A stretch of 64,000 nucleotides of DNA from Aquilaria yunnanensis (taxonomy: Eukaryota; Streptophyta; Magnoliopsida; Malvales; Thymelaeaceae). The notes beneath the pieces were generated by a model, which was not told where the DNA came from, ran no database searches, and saw only the letters and a program-made list of their open reading frames with translations. Location of the stretch: the NCBI GenBank assembly GCA_039654915.1, contig CM077597.1, positions 63,144,001 to 63,208,000 of the forward strand, given 5' to 3'. Made by a program: the position numbers and the translations under genes. This document shows positions 35,108-45,522 of the stretch, piece by piece (the first letter of the stretch is position 1; each line of letters begins with the position of its first letter).

Positions 35108-35932
35108 GGTGACTGATGGAGGGACTCCCAGAGAGGAAGAACGCTTGGCGGCCGGTTTGCCCAAGGGAGAGTGCCTGAGATGTTCAGAAAAAGTGGGTTA
35201 GGAGGTCCCCGGGGTGTTGTTCCAGGGAGGAGCCTCCGACGCCTAAGTCAGTGGTGCTGAGAGATGGCGGAGGAAATAGCACTGAGGGTTTCAGTGAACT
35301 CGCCTGGTCGTATTTTCTCAGAGTGAGGAGTCGGGATATTTGCCAACCGTTTGCCAGGGTGTATTCCCTGATATTTATAGAGGCTTCCAACCCGTTCAGA
35401 TCGTGACACGTGTTCGGTCTGATGTTCTCTGAATGTCTCAGCGTAAAGGACAAGTAGCTGGTGGCAGGCTTCCTTGAGCCTTGAGCCGAGACGGGCCATG
35501 ATGTGACTTTGATGGCGTCGGCGTGTCAGAGCGCCGTTTGAGGCGGCTTGTGACGTCTGTGGGCGACATGTCAGAGGCTTCCTTAAATGCTCCTACCGTA
35601 CTCCCGAGGTCCCTGGGTGAGGTCGTCCTTTAGTACGGACCGTGCCACTTCTGGAAACATGCCCCCAGTTCGGGGGTTCCCAGATTCAGGGAGTTCCACC
35701 TTCGGGAAGATCATGTTCGGCCCGCACTAGCTGGTGCCACTTTTTCGAAGGCGGTCTGTTTACTACCTCGGGGGGCTAATAGTATCCTCAAGTTCCCTAG
35801 CGTGCCGAGCTCGGGCTCTTTGGCTTTTCTCCGAGGTGTGTGATCCCACCTTTTTCCGGGTAGCGCCAGATCTCCTGGCCATTCTGGTGGCAGGGAGTTT
35901 GGCCAGGTGGAGCGATAGTCCTTCGGCTATCA
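35076..35932 (-). repeat. 5' LTR of element H (857 bp)
   Basis: Plus view: TGATGCCCAGGGGC to GATAGTCCTTCGGCTATCA. GACACGTGTTCGG (about 35404-35416) flanks the minus-strand TATA region near 35368-35380. The antisense-oriented gag ATG lies at 35107. Confidence 0.92.
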
Positions 35933-36564
35933 CAGGGGTTAAGTGGCCTTGCCTGTTTTTTATTTTCCTTAGGGAAAGAGCCCTTTTCCAGGGCTTGTTT
36001 CCTGGTATTTATAGGAGTGCCTAGCTTGTTCAGATCACGACATGTGTTCGGCCGGATGCTCTCTGTACTTTCGGGCGTAGGGGACAAGTAGCCATTTGTA
36101 GGCTCATTGAATCTTGGTCCGAGATAGGTTGTGACAAGACTCAGATGGCGTTGGCGTATCAGACCGCCGTTTGAGGCGGCATGTAGCGCCTGGGGGCGAC
36201 ATGTCAGAGGCTCCTTAAATGCTCATGCCGTACTCCCGAGGTCCTTTGGTACGGGTGCCCTTCTTCGGGAATCACGCCCGTAGTTCGGGGAGTTCTCTGG
36301 CTCGGGGGTTCCGCCTTTGGGGAGAGTCTCTCCTGCTTGCAATAGCTGGTTCTTTATTCCCGAAGGCGATCCGTTTGGTCCCCTGAGGGAGCCGGCAACA
36401 TCTTTGAAATTCCTGACGTACTAGCCGAAGTCCTGAGTTCGAGGCGTTTCACTTCACTCATTCCGAGGTCAGTGTTAGCGCCTTCTTCGGGTGACGCCAG
36501 GTTCCCCGGTCACGCTACTGGCAGGAATTATGTAGTGAGAGAGGCGATAGCCCTTCGGCTATCA
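35933..36564 (-). repeat. 5' LTR of element D, outer piece
   Basis: Continues the D LTR from the CAGGG duplicate to GATAGCCCTTCGGCTATCA, where the perfect GATAGCC/GGCTATC hairpin ends the LTR. The CTATG target duplicate follows. Confidence 0.9.
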
Positions 36565-36687
36565 CTATGTGTATTACTAAGGGTGGTGGAGAGATAAATC
36601 CCAAGGTTGCTGTTATGAATTTCTGAGGGTGGCGTTAGGTTCTGCCGAAGGAGAAGGTTTTTGTGGGCAATAGCCTTTTGGCTATCA
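36565..36687 (-). repeat. Tat LTR I, third piece
   Basis: Starts with the CTATG duplicate of D and ends AATAGCCTTTTGGCTATCA, the Tat LTR outer terminus with its hairpin. Confidence 0.75.
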
Positions 36688-36860
36688 CATGGCCCCATCC
36701 GAAACACCAAAGTTGTCTTTCGTCTTAATTGTTTAGGAGCATGTCATGAAAATCTAGGCCTTGGGAAGCTGAGGCCATCCTCGGTGAAAGGACTTCCTTC
36801 TGCCGAAGTTGTCCCTTTGGTGTAACTAGCTTTTCGGTCCATGACCCTTCCTTTTGCCGA
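36688..36860 (-). other. 3' interior remnant of element I
   Basis: CATGGCCCCATCCG resembles the purine-tract complement of H. The rest is non-coding and weakly resembles the stretch after the D and H 3' LTRs. Cut by the start of J. Confidence 0.5.
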
Positions 36861-39440
36861 TGTAATGCCCGCAAAATCCTAAGTAATTAAGCCTCGGGTA
36901 TGAGAATTCAGAACTTAAGAATTTTTCCTAAATTGGGAATTAAGCTCATTGAGTCTGGACCGAGGAGTATGATGAGTGCTGGACACTCTCGGAATTGAAA
37001 CTTGGCCTAGGCCAAGTAAAATGATGAAAATTTAAGGTGAGGGGCTCAATTGGACAAAAGGGACTTTTGGTGGTTGGGCTCAATTGCCCAAATGTGAGGA
37101 ATTGAGGGACTAAAGAGGCGATTAGCTAATTTTAAAGGCATTGGAGGCCATGGCTGCCACCTTTTTCCTTTTCCCATTATTTTAATCCACCTTTCATCCA
37201 ACTCATCACTTAGGATTCTTTCCTCCACCTACTTGTCCCCCCTTTTAACAAATTCTCCCAACTTTCACCAAAGTCTTCCAATTTGTCCCCACTTTTGACT
37301 ATCTCACCCACCACCCACGCAAGTCTTCCAATTTGTCACCCACTTGTCTCACACTCATCCAAGCACATGATACACTTATTCTCCCTTCCCAAATTTTTCC
37401 ATTACATGCCCATTAAGCTTCTAAACTTCATTCAACACATTTCACTCTCTCTATTCAATCTCTCTCTAAGTTTGCTCTCAAACTCTTCCAACTCTTCTCT
37501 CCCAAATAGCATTCAGCCATAGCTCATTCTTGAAAATCCTTGAGCTTTTACCAAGTGTTCTTGGTGTCTATAAGCTTTTAAGAACATCCTAAGAAAGAAT
37601 CAAGAAAAAGATTGAAAGAAAAAGACATTTTTGGAAGCCATCAGCTAAGGGAAGTTTCAGCCAAGTCTTGTTCTTGGCATTCTCGTGTTTGAAGCTTGTG
37701 TTCTTGATGCACATAAGCTTCTAAAGCCTTCCACGGCTAGGAATCAAATGGTGGATTCAAGAAAAGATGAGCAGGAGCTTTAAGGAAATCAAGCCAAAGG
37801 ATTTGGCCATACCTCATTTGGTTGAGGTATTGTGTGTTCCACCAAGTTCTTTTGGTATATGTAAGCTTTCGAGCTATGGTAATGCAAGAATATACTTGCT
37901 AATAATTCATCCATTGTAGGTTCTCAAGCTAGAAATTAAGTTCTAGCCATGACAAGCAAGGAAAAGGAAAAGAAACAAGCTTCTAAAGCTTTCGGACAAC
38001 AAAGTTGCTAAGGGTTTTGTGGTAAGGATTCTTATACTCTTTTAGTATTCAGTGCCTTTAGGTGATGGATAAAGAATGCCATGTGATCCTAAGGTGCTAT
38101 AGAGGGCTATGTTTTATTGCTTAGGCAACTCTATGTTGGCTAGCTCCGTGCAAGCATTACGGCTAGGAATTGGGTCCGCTAACTCAATTCCCAAGCATAA
38201 AAAGATCTCATATTAATATGGACTAATAAATGGTAAACCGAAATTAAAGAAAATATGCTCATGCTTGCTCTACCCTTCATGGGAATATGGTGTTAAGTGG
38301 TGTGTGTGTTTGTGTGCTTCAATGTTTGGTTGTGCTTGCTGACCCCGATTGTTATTATATGCATATATCTTGTATTTTCTCTGTCTTAGTGTTTTCTTTG
38401 CAGGAGCTTGGATTATATTTTGCCAAGATATACTTGTGCTATGTTAGGCTCTATGAGCTGTACAGAATTCCTACTGAGTTTTACTCATGCCCTTCTCTAC
38501 TAAATGTAGGAAAAGGAGCAATAGAACGAAACTAAGATCAAGAGAATTTTATACTCTTACTGTTGGTAAAAAGGTTTGTGTGTACACATGTGTTTGCTCA
38601 GTATTCTAAGTATTCTCAGTGTTATGGGTTGCTTGTGTATCAAGCTAATAAGTGTGAACTTTATGTGCAGGACTTGGTGTCTAGATTGCGGGAACAAAGT
38701 ATCTAAGATGGAAATATGTTCTATGTGTGATTTGCCATGTATAAACATGTGCTATATGTTTTGGTTTGTCTGAAAAACCAAATTTGTGGTTCTAAGTATT
38801 TATGGACCCTTTCGGGTACTTAAGTAAAATGGCATGCTAAAATCAAATCTAAGTATATTCGGCCATCTTGTATATCTATGGCATACATGTGAACTCTTGG
38901 GCATTCTGGTTGATAATCATCTATGGGCCTAAGTAAAAACTTGATAGATATGCATGATTATATGGTTATAAGCCTATATTTGAAATATGGAATCATGTAT
39001 GTCTAGGCCTTATATGTATGTTTAAAGAAGAACATTAAGTAAACATGAACTAGAAAGGAAAAGCATGCCTATAATGTGTTAAGTTGGTAACCAAATAGAT
39101 AAAGTGCATGTACGTAATCACATGTACTTTTGGATTGAACTTGAACATACAAAACATGTGCATCATAAACAAGTTTTCAAGACTTGAGTTGGTGTTTTGG
39201 TTGCCATGTATGTACTTGGCTAGTCGAGTAATGAAATGAACACACAAGCTCCATGTAAGTACTAGCTTGTTTCTGAGAGCCTGAAAAATGAGCATTAAAT
39301 AAGTAAGTAACGAGCTAGTACTACTAATGGCTTGGGAATATGCCTATATGTTTGGTTTTGTTTAAATGCCCCTTATATGGAATTTGACTGCATGGTTAAG
39401 TAATTGGACCGAAGTGGCCAAGGGCTACGTGGGCATGACA
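36861..39440 (+). repeat. 5' LTR of element J (2580 bp)
   Basis: Starts TGTAATGCCCGC and ends GGGCATGACA, 3 bases before the primer site. A strongly CT-rich stretch lies at about 37280-37510. It has no coding capacity. It shares diverged blocks with K (11969-13209). Confidence 0.82.
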
Positions 39441-39443
39441 ACT

Positions 39444-39459
39444 TGGTATCAGAGCATGG
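39444..39459 (+). other. Primer-binding site of element J (initiator tRNA-Met)
   Basis: TGGTATCAGAGCATGG. The first 12 bases are the standard complement of the initiator tRNA-Met 3' end used by many plant LTR elements. Confidence 0.9.
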
Positions 39460-39593
39460 TTACTCTTAGGACCAAAATGTTTGGTCTATGGATTGTTTGT
39501 AGCATAGACTTGTTCCCACATAGGTTAAGTCCACTGTTGTGTCCACTTATGAATATTAAGCATATGTATACCTTGCTTGTTGTTTTGTACAGG

Positions 39594-41100
39594 ATGAGAA
39601 CCAAGAATATGGATAAGGTGGCTAAAGGAAAAAATGAGAACAGAGCCACCCATCAAAAGGGTTAGCAAAGTTTTGAACTAGAAGTACAAGCTAGGGCCAT
39701 TGAGCCCGTTAGGCCGAATGTGGCTGGACCTAGTAATGATGATCAACGGAAAATGGAACACATGATGGTGACATTGCAAGCCACTATTGCCCAACTTGTA
39801 GTTGGTACTAGAGGTCAGGCATAAGTCACAAAACATACTGGGCAAGAAAAAGAACTCGAAGCCGAAAGAAGGCTAGGAAAGGAACCCATGCTTGGTGATC
39901 AAGCTAGTGGGAAAGGGAGAAAGATTAATGATGATGAAGATGATGAGAGGAGAAATCCAAGAGCTAGAAGAGTTAGGCCAAAGATCAGATAGGAGACTAA
40001 AGTTGAGGGTGAAGAAAGTCCAGAAACAGAAGAACTGGACACTGAAGAAATGGAGAGGCCAACTCGCCTCACTGCTACCATTGGGACAATGAGGGCTCCT
40101 AGAGGAAGGCCTACTAGTAGACATGAAAGATCCCCCAGAAGAAATAGTGGAGGCCTTCGGGAAGGCAAACTAAAAGGATTTCTAGCCTTGAAACCTCCAA
40201 CTTTCAGAGGAAGCTGTGATCCAGAGCAAACAGAATTTTGGATCAACCAGATTGAGAAGATTTTCGAGAGAATTAAGGTTTCCTCTTCTCAGAAGGTATT
40301 GCTCGCTACCTTCAAAACTAGAGGGTAATGTAGAGCTATGGTGGAGGCCAGTCCATCAAACCTATGCCAGCAAAAATGCTAGTAGGCCTACTTCCAGAAG
40401 AAGGGCAATGCGGTGGGCTGAATTTCTCCAAGTTTTTCAGCAGCAGTGCATCAGTGAAGCCTTAAAAGACCAGAAGTAGGTCGAGTTTGACCTGCTTGAG
40501 TAGGGGGAGCTCTTAGTGCTGGAATATGAGTAGAGGTTTAATAACCTCATCTGCTATGCCCCACAATATGATGGCCAAGAGCATTTAAAGGGCAAGAGAT
40601 TCCTCAGAGGACTAAGGCCCGAACTGAGGCAAATACTTAGGGCGGTGCCCATAAGTATTACGACATTGTTCAAAGGGCTATGGCCTTAGAGCAAGAATTT
40701 AGAGGCCAAACTGTGAAAGGCCTTGGTAATGGCAACGGGATGTAAAATGCATCTAAAAAGAGAAGAAGAGAAAACTTGGCACATGAGCCAAGAAAGGATA
40801 ACAACAGAGAAAAGAAGGCAGCTCGTTATGGACCTCCATGTGAGACTTGTGGAAAATTTCGTGGCCAAAAGCCATGCTACAGACTCATAGATAGTTGCCT
40901 TAAGTGTGGTTCCCAGGATCACTGGGTAAAAGATTGTCCTGTAAAGAGTGAGGGACAAAGGAACATGGGGAGATTTGGAAACAAATGGGCTTAAGGGCAA
41001 CCACCCATGAGGAGGCAAAATGTAATTCTACCTCCATTAAGAAAAAATTTAGGCCCTAACATGCCTCTGGACAAAGGAAGACAAAATCAGGCTCCTAGAA
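39594..41100 (+). pseudogene. gag: gag of element J, broken
   Basis: ATG at 39594 follows a short leader. The first 24 codons end in TAG; further stops occur near 39820, 39990 and 40326. The capsid-type part includes FLALKPPTFRGSCDPEQTEF and IEKIFERIKVSS (40170-40300). The nucleocapsid part (40776-40994) has paired Cys motifs, CETCGKFRGQKPC and CLKCGSQDHWVKDC, the latter a regular CX2CX4HX4C knuckle. Confidence 0.82.
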
Positions 41101-43469
41101 GAGTGTTCCAGATAGAAACCTCGAAAAGGGCCTAAGACGCCCAGGAGGCCAAAGGGCTAGATAGTGAAGAGGAAGAGATGAACCAGGCCTGGCTGGTTAG
41201 GAAGACTCTAACAGCTACCATTTTATTTAATGGTTATGATGTATCAGTTTTATGTGATATTGGTGCATCATTGTCTATCATATCTGCTGGACTTGTTAGA
41301 GCTTTAAATCTTGAAGTATGCAATACTGATAAAATGTACCTAGTAAGGACTGCAGGAAATGAAGTCCTATTTGCATACCATATGGTAAAAAGTTGCATGC
41401 TTAAGCTTGGTGAAATAGAACTTAAAGTAGACCTGATAGTCTTGGATGCAAATGGATATGATATCATACTGGGTATGAACTGGCTTAGTGCCAATAAAGT
41501 ATACATAGACTGCCATGCCAGGCAAATTTGTTTGCCTGGACACAAACCCTAATCTCTGGAAGGATCATCTGGGTTAGTCCTAGAGAGTCAGTTAAAAGTG
41601 GTGGAGCACATAACCTTGGTAATTGAAGGTGAATACATGGGTTTAAATGGAACTGAAGTAGAAATATAGTTGGGTAAAATACCCATAATTCAGGAATTTC
41701 CTGAAGTGTTCCCCACAAATCTCCCAGGACTCCCTCCTACAAGAGAGGTTGAGTTTGAGATCAGGTTAATGCTAAGAGCTGCACCTATGTCCATTGCCCC
41801 TTCCAGGATGGCTATTCCTGAAATGGTGGAGCTAAGAAAGCAATTGGATGAATTGCTTGAGAAGGGTTTCATTAAGCCAAGTACATCTCCTTGGGGAGCA
41901 CCTGTACTTTTTGGGAAGAAAAAGGATTGAACCCTTAGGCTGTGTATTGACTACAGAAAGCTCAATGGACTAACCATTACGAATAAATACCCCATCCCGA
42001 GGGTTGAGGATCTGTTTGATTAGTTAAAGAGAGCTTGGGTCTTCTCCAAGATAGACCTCAGATTTGTATACTTCCAGCTAAAAGTCAATGAAAAATATAT
42101 ACCAAAGACAGATTTCAGGACTAGATATGGTCATTTTGAGTACACTATAATCCATTTGGGCCCACAAATGCCCAAGCCTTTTTCATGGACCTCATGCAAA
42201 GAGTATTTAAGGCTTATTTTGACCACTTTGTTATGGTATTGATGACATATTGGTATACTCATAGGATAAAGAAGCCCATAAGGAGCACCTGAGAGTGGTG
42301 CTAAGCTTGATAAAGAAGCATGAGTTATATGGCAAGCTAAATAAGTGCCAATTCTAGGCTAAGGAAATTGGATTTCTTGGACATGTGATCAATGAGCATG
42401 GCTTAGTTGTTGATCCCGAGAAAATTAAAGCTGTCTTGGAATGGAAGCAACCTCAGAATCTGAGAGACATAAGGAGCTTCCTAGGATTTTCTGGATATTA
42501 TAGAAGATTTGTGTCCAAATTTTCTATACTAGCAGCTCTGCTCACCCAATTAACAAGAAAAGATCAAAAGTTTGACTGGGGTGAGCAATGTGAGGCTAGT
42601 TTCCAAGAACTTAAAAGAAAACTAACTACAACTCCAATACTAGTTTTACTAGGCCCTACTAAGGAGTATATAGTTTACAGTGATGCTTCTCAAGTAGGGC
42701 TAGGCTATGTTTTAATGCAAGGGATGCAAGAAATAGCCTATGGGTCAAGGAAACTAAGGCCTCATGAGAAGAATTATCCAGTTCATGATCTAGAATTAGG
42801 GGTAGTGATCTTTGTTCTTAACCAGTGGAGACACTACCTACTTGGAGGCAATTTTCAAGTCTTCATAGACCACAAGAGCCTAAAGTATCTGTTTACGCAA
42901 GAGGACTTAAACATGAGGCAAAGAAAGTGGCTTGACTACCTAAAAGATTTTGAGTGCATCATTAAGCATACAGCTGGAAAAGCTAATGTGGTAGCTGATG
43001 CCCTTAGTAGAAAGTATACTGGGGTACTCAAAGACACTGGAGAATCGGTTGAGGCAGATGTACGTAGTTTAACTAAGTTGGCCCAAGAATGGGGCAAATA
43101 GGAATTCAACCAAGTAAAGGTCCTAACAATTAGGTCTGAGTGGAAAGACCTAATTCAGGAAGCTCAGCATCAAGATGAGGAGATCCCCAGGATCTTTGGG
43201 TAGAAAGAAGGAAAATTGTATCAAGGATTTTCCTTTAAGGCTGGAATGTTATACTTCTATAGTAGGATTTATGTGCCAAGTAAGGATGGAATTAGGCAAC
43301 AAATCCTAGAAGAAGCCCACTCTAGTTTGATGAGTATGCATCCTGGAGCTCAAAAAATGTATATAGATTTAAAATCCCATTTCTCCTGGCCATATATGAA
43401 ACAAGAGATTGGTGCTTATGTGGTTAAGTGCTTGTGTTATCTCCTTACAAAATGGGAGAACTACAAGTG
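41101..43469 (+). pseudogene. pol: pol of element J, broken and truncated in integrase
   Basis: Protease at 41178-41552 has VLCDIGASLSII, where the usual Asp-Thr-Gly reads Asp-Ile-Gly, then YDIILGMNWL. RT begins near 41670 ([20 protein letters not shown]) and includes [16 protein letters not shown] and a frame-shifted Asp-Asp motif near 42240. 42385-43101 is an open stretch with the RT-RNase H link (FLGFSGYYRRFV) and RNase H (VYSDASQVGLG; DHKSLKYLF; NVVADALSRK). Integrase zinc-finger residues (EEAHSSLMSMHPG, then KCLC) appear at 43216-43465. The last codons run into the LTR of B1. Confidence 0.85.
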
Positions 43470-44672
43470 TGTCATAATAGCTAAAAACCATTATATTGTA
43501 TAATTCTCACCATAGTGATTGAACTATGGGGAGTAAAAGGCATGATCAACACCTCCTTAAAAGTGTTCCAAGTTGGTAACTTGGCCCCCCAAGAAAAGCC
43601 TTAAGGATTACTTGTTTGTCAAGCAACCTATGGACTTTTTTTGTAAGGTTTTAGAAATTTGGGTACTCAATTACAAAACTCTTAAGAAAACTTAGAGAGT
43701 TATGGGAAGGATATGAATGGTATGAAAGTGCTATTGGAGGACCAAATTGCTCATGGAAGACAAGTTTGGACAAAGGAAACACTAAAGGCAATAAGGACAT
43801 AAATGTCCTAGTGTAAACCTTAAGGTGTTCAGGCTTTTGACTTAAGTGTAAGGGTGGAATTGTGGGGTTATCCCATCATGGGAGAGGCAACCAAGACTTG
43901 ATAATTAGTCAAAAATGTTGGGCACATGTGTATCAATGACTTTAATACAAAGAAACCATAATTAGTGAGAAGCAAAATGACATAAAGCAAGGTTAAGCTT
44001 GTTAAGTGTGTTTTGTGCCCTTAAGCTCATTTAAGGCCATTTAAGTGGCCAAATCACTTATCCCTCTCTCATCTTTGTCCTCCTCTAGCCCAAGAATACA
44101 TCCACACTTCCTCCATAGCCACCACACCTTTAAACTTGCAATTGATTGAAATTGAAGGCAAAAGGAAGCAATTGGAAGCAAACTAGATTGCTTGGATACT
44201 TCAAGGATCAAGCTTGATTTTTGGCCTACCCACTTTGGTAAGGGTTCTCTTGCTCTCATGGACTATTTTCTACAATTTTAAAACATCCATGGAGCTAGGG
44301 CTAAGCTTGGAAGAGATCCATGAGCTTGATGAACCAAGCATAGTAAGGGGAGTGCACTTATTGAAGGTTTTTTTGACTTATTGTCAAGTGCACAATGATA
44401 GTAGTGAAATGAGGGTTTCTAAAGCCCAAAGTTAGTACTAACTACTATTAAAATCCTCCTAAGACCAAGCATTAGCTTGAGGAGGGCTGCCATAGTGATT
44501 TGGCTATGTTTATTATGTGTTTTATGGACTAACTTATGGTTTATTGTTGCTGCTGCATTTCATGTGTTTGTTGGTTGTGAATAAAAGCTGCATTTGGTTG
44601 TTATATCTTTTATATATGCATTGTGTTTTTTTTTATTTACTGTCTTTGGATGCAGGTTATACTGATGGTCAC
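43470..44672 (+). repeat. 5' LTR of B1, first piece
   Basis: Probable start TGTCATAATAGC, compare TGTCATAACCC in K. The start is inferred because no second full-length B LTR is present. From 44187 on it aligns with 59128 onward. Ends with GTCAC (44668-44672). Confidence 0.72.
44668..44672. other. Target-site duplication GTCAC, left copy (element C)
   Basis: Matches 55815-55819. The unfilled site is visible in B2 as GATGGTCACTTTGCC (about 59604-59618). Confidence 0.95.
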
Positions 44673-45522
44673 TGATAGCCAAAGGCTGTCGCCTCAATCT
44701 GGCCGAAGACCCTGCCACAACAACGGCCAGAAGAACTGGCGCTTCCCGGGAATAGGTGGAATCATGCACCTCGGGAGATAGCCTAAGAGCTCCGAGCCTC
44801 GGCACGCCAGTAAAACTTGAGGACTCCATTCGCCCCCCAAGGTTGTGAACAACGCGCCTTCGGAAAAGTGGCACCAGACATTGCTGCCCGAATATGATAT
44901 CCGCGAAGGCGGAACCCCCGAACTGAGGGTAGGCTTCCCGAAGAGGCTCTGTCCGAACTAGAGGACGACCTCGCCCAGGGACCTCGGGAGTACGGCAGGC
45001 GCATTTAAGGAAGCATTTAAGGAAGCCTCTGACACGTCCCACCACAGACGTAAAAAGTCGCCCTGACGCGCAGACGCCATCAGAATCATATCATGGCCCG
45101 TCTCAGCACAAGGCTCGAGGCCATCTAGTTACCAACTATCTGTCCCCTACGCCCAGACGTTCAGGAGCATCCGACCGCACACGTGTCATGATCTGAACGG
45201 GCTAGGTATTCCTATATATACAGGAAATAAATACTTGACAGGAGGTTGGCAGGCCGGATATACAGCTCCCAGACCCTGAGAAAATACCAGGCGAGACTTT
45301 TCTGCCTTTCTCTTTGAGCTAGTGACTTTCTCCTTCTTCCGGCCACCACTGACTTGGGCGTCGGAGGCTCTCCCCCCGGAAAAACACTCCGGGGGCCTCC
45401 TAACCCTGTTTACCAGCTTTTCAGGCACTCTCCTTGGGGCGATCCACCTTCCAGGCGCTCTTCCTCCTAGAAGTCTCCTCAACAGTCATCATGACTCACA
45501 ACGATGAGGCCTTAGGTCATCA
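44673..45522 (+). repeat. 5' LTR of element C (850 bp)
   Basis: TGATAGCCAAAGG to TTAGGTCATCA. Promoter parts: ACACGTGT at about 45179-45186 and TATATATA at 45213-45220. It lacks 17 bp (CCTGGAACTGGGAACCC-type) found in the 3' LTR and in A, a deletion between GGAACCCCC repeats. The gag ATG at 45491 lies inside it. Confidence 0.95.
45179..45220 (+). promoter_or_regulatory. LTR core promoter of element C (G-box and TATA box)
   Basis: Palindromic ACACGTGT followed about 26 bp later by CTATATATAC. A G-box-like CACGTG or one-base variant sits at the same place in the LTRs of A, D, E, H and I. Transcription should start about 30 bp after the TATA box, placing the gag ATG roughly 240 bp into the RNA. 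Confidence 0.7.

Larger units (their letters stand above)
25202..35932 (-). mobile_element. Complete Tat element H (minus strand), nested in the 5' LTR of D
   Basis: 10,731 bp with two LTRs (858 and 857 bp) and an imperfect duplication AAGGG (25197-25201) / CAGGG (35933-35937). Removing it rejoins the D LTR as CACTAAGGGGTTAAG, the sequence seen intact at about 15424-15440. Order on the minus strand: 5' LTR, primer site, gag-pol, hairpin spacer, antisense gene (plus), purine tract, 3' LTR. LTRs differ at about 8 of the first 200 positions by eye. Gag-pol has only a few point stops. Confidence 0.93.
15227..36564 (-). mobile_element. Complete Tat element D (minus strand), interrupted by H
   Basis: Flanked by a perfect CTATG duplication (15222-15226 and 36565-36569). 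Without H it is about 10.6 kb. Order on the minus strand: 5' LTR (36564-35933 plus 25201-24990), primer site, gag-pol, hairpin spacer, antisense gene (plus strand), purine tract, 3' LTR (16082-15227). The LTRs differ at about 7 of the first 212 positions by eye, so D is much older than C. Both genes are broken. Confidence 0.92.
13210..36860 (-). mobile_element. Tat element I: 3' LTR split by two insertions, plus 173 bp of interior
   Basis: The LTR pieces 13210-13634, 15034-15226 and 36565-36687 join into one minus-orientation Tat LTR (TGATGCTTGG...GGCTATCA on the plus strand). At 36688-36860 a purine-tract-like CATGGCCCCATCC (plus view) and non-coding 3' interior follow, then long LTR J interrupts. 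The rest of I is not seen. Reconstruction relies on the two target duplications inside it (AAGAC and CTATG). Confidence 0.75.
36861..43469 (+). mobile_element. Long-LTR Ty3/gypsy element J, 5' LTR to integrase zinc finger
   Basis: LTR of 2580 bp, primer site for initiator tRNA-Met, then gag, protease, RT, RNase H and the HHCC part of integrase, all with stops. At 43469 it is cut by the LTR of B1, inside the integrase. Its long LTR and tRNA-Met primer suggest a chromovirus such as the Tekay/Del group, but the region where a chromodomain would sit is missing, so this is inference. Confidence 0.82.

Noticed and set aside
37283..37522. Host gene 5' region (CT-rich tract and short frame)
   Set aside because: It lies in the middle of the J LTR. 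The CT-rich stretch with a Ser/Leu/Ile-rich frame is typical of long LTR leaders, and no gene follows.
45434..45490. Upstream extension of gag-pol (19 codons before 45491)
   Set aside because: The extended frame has no ATG (its first codon would be TTG). The ATG at 45491 is the first in-frame one, and ATGs at the matching place exist in D, E and H.
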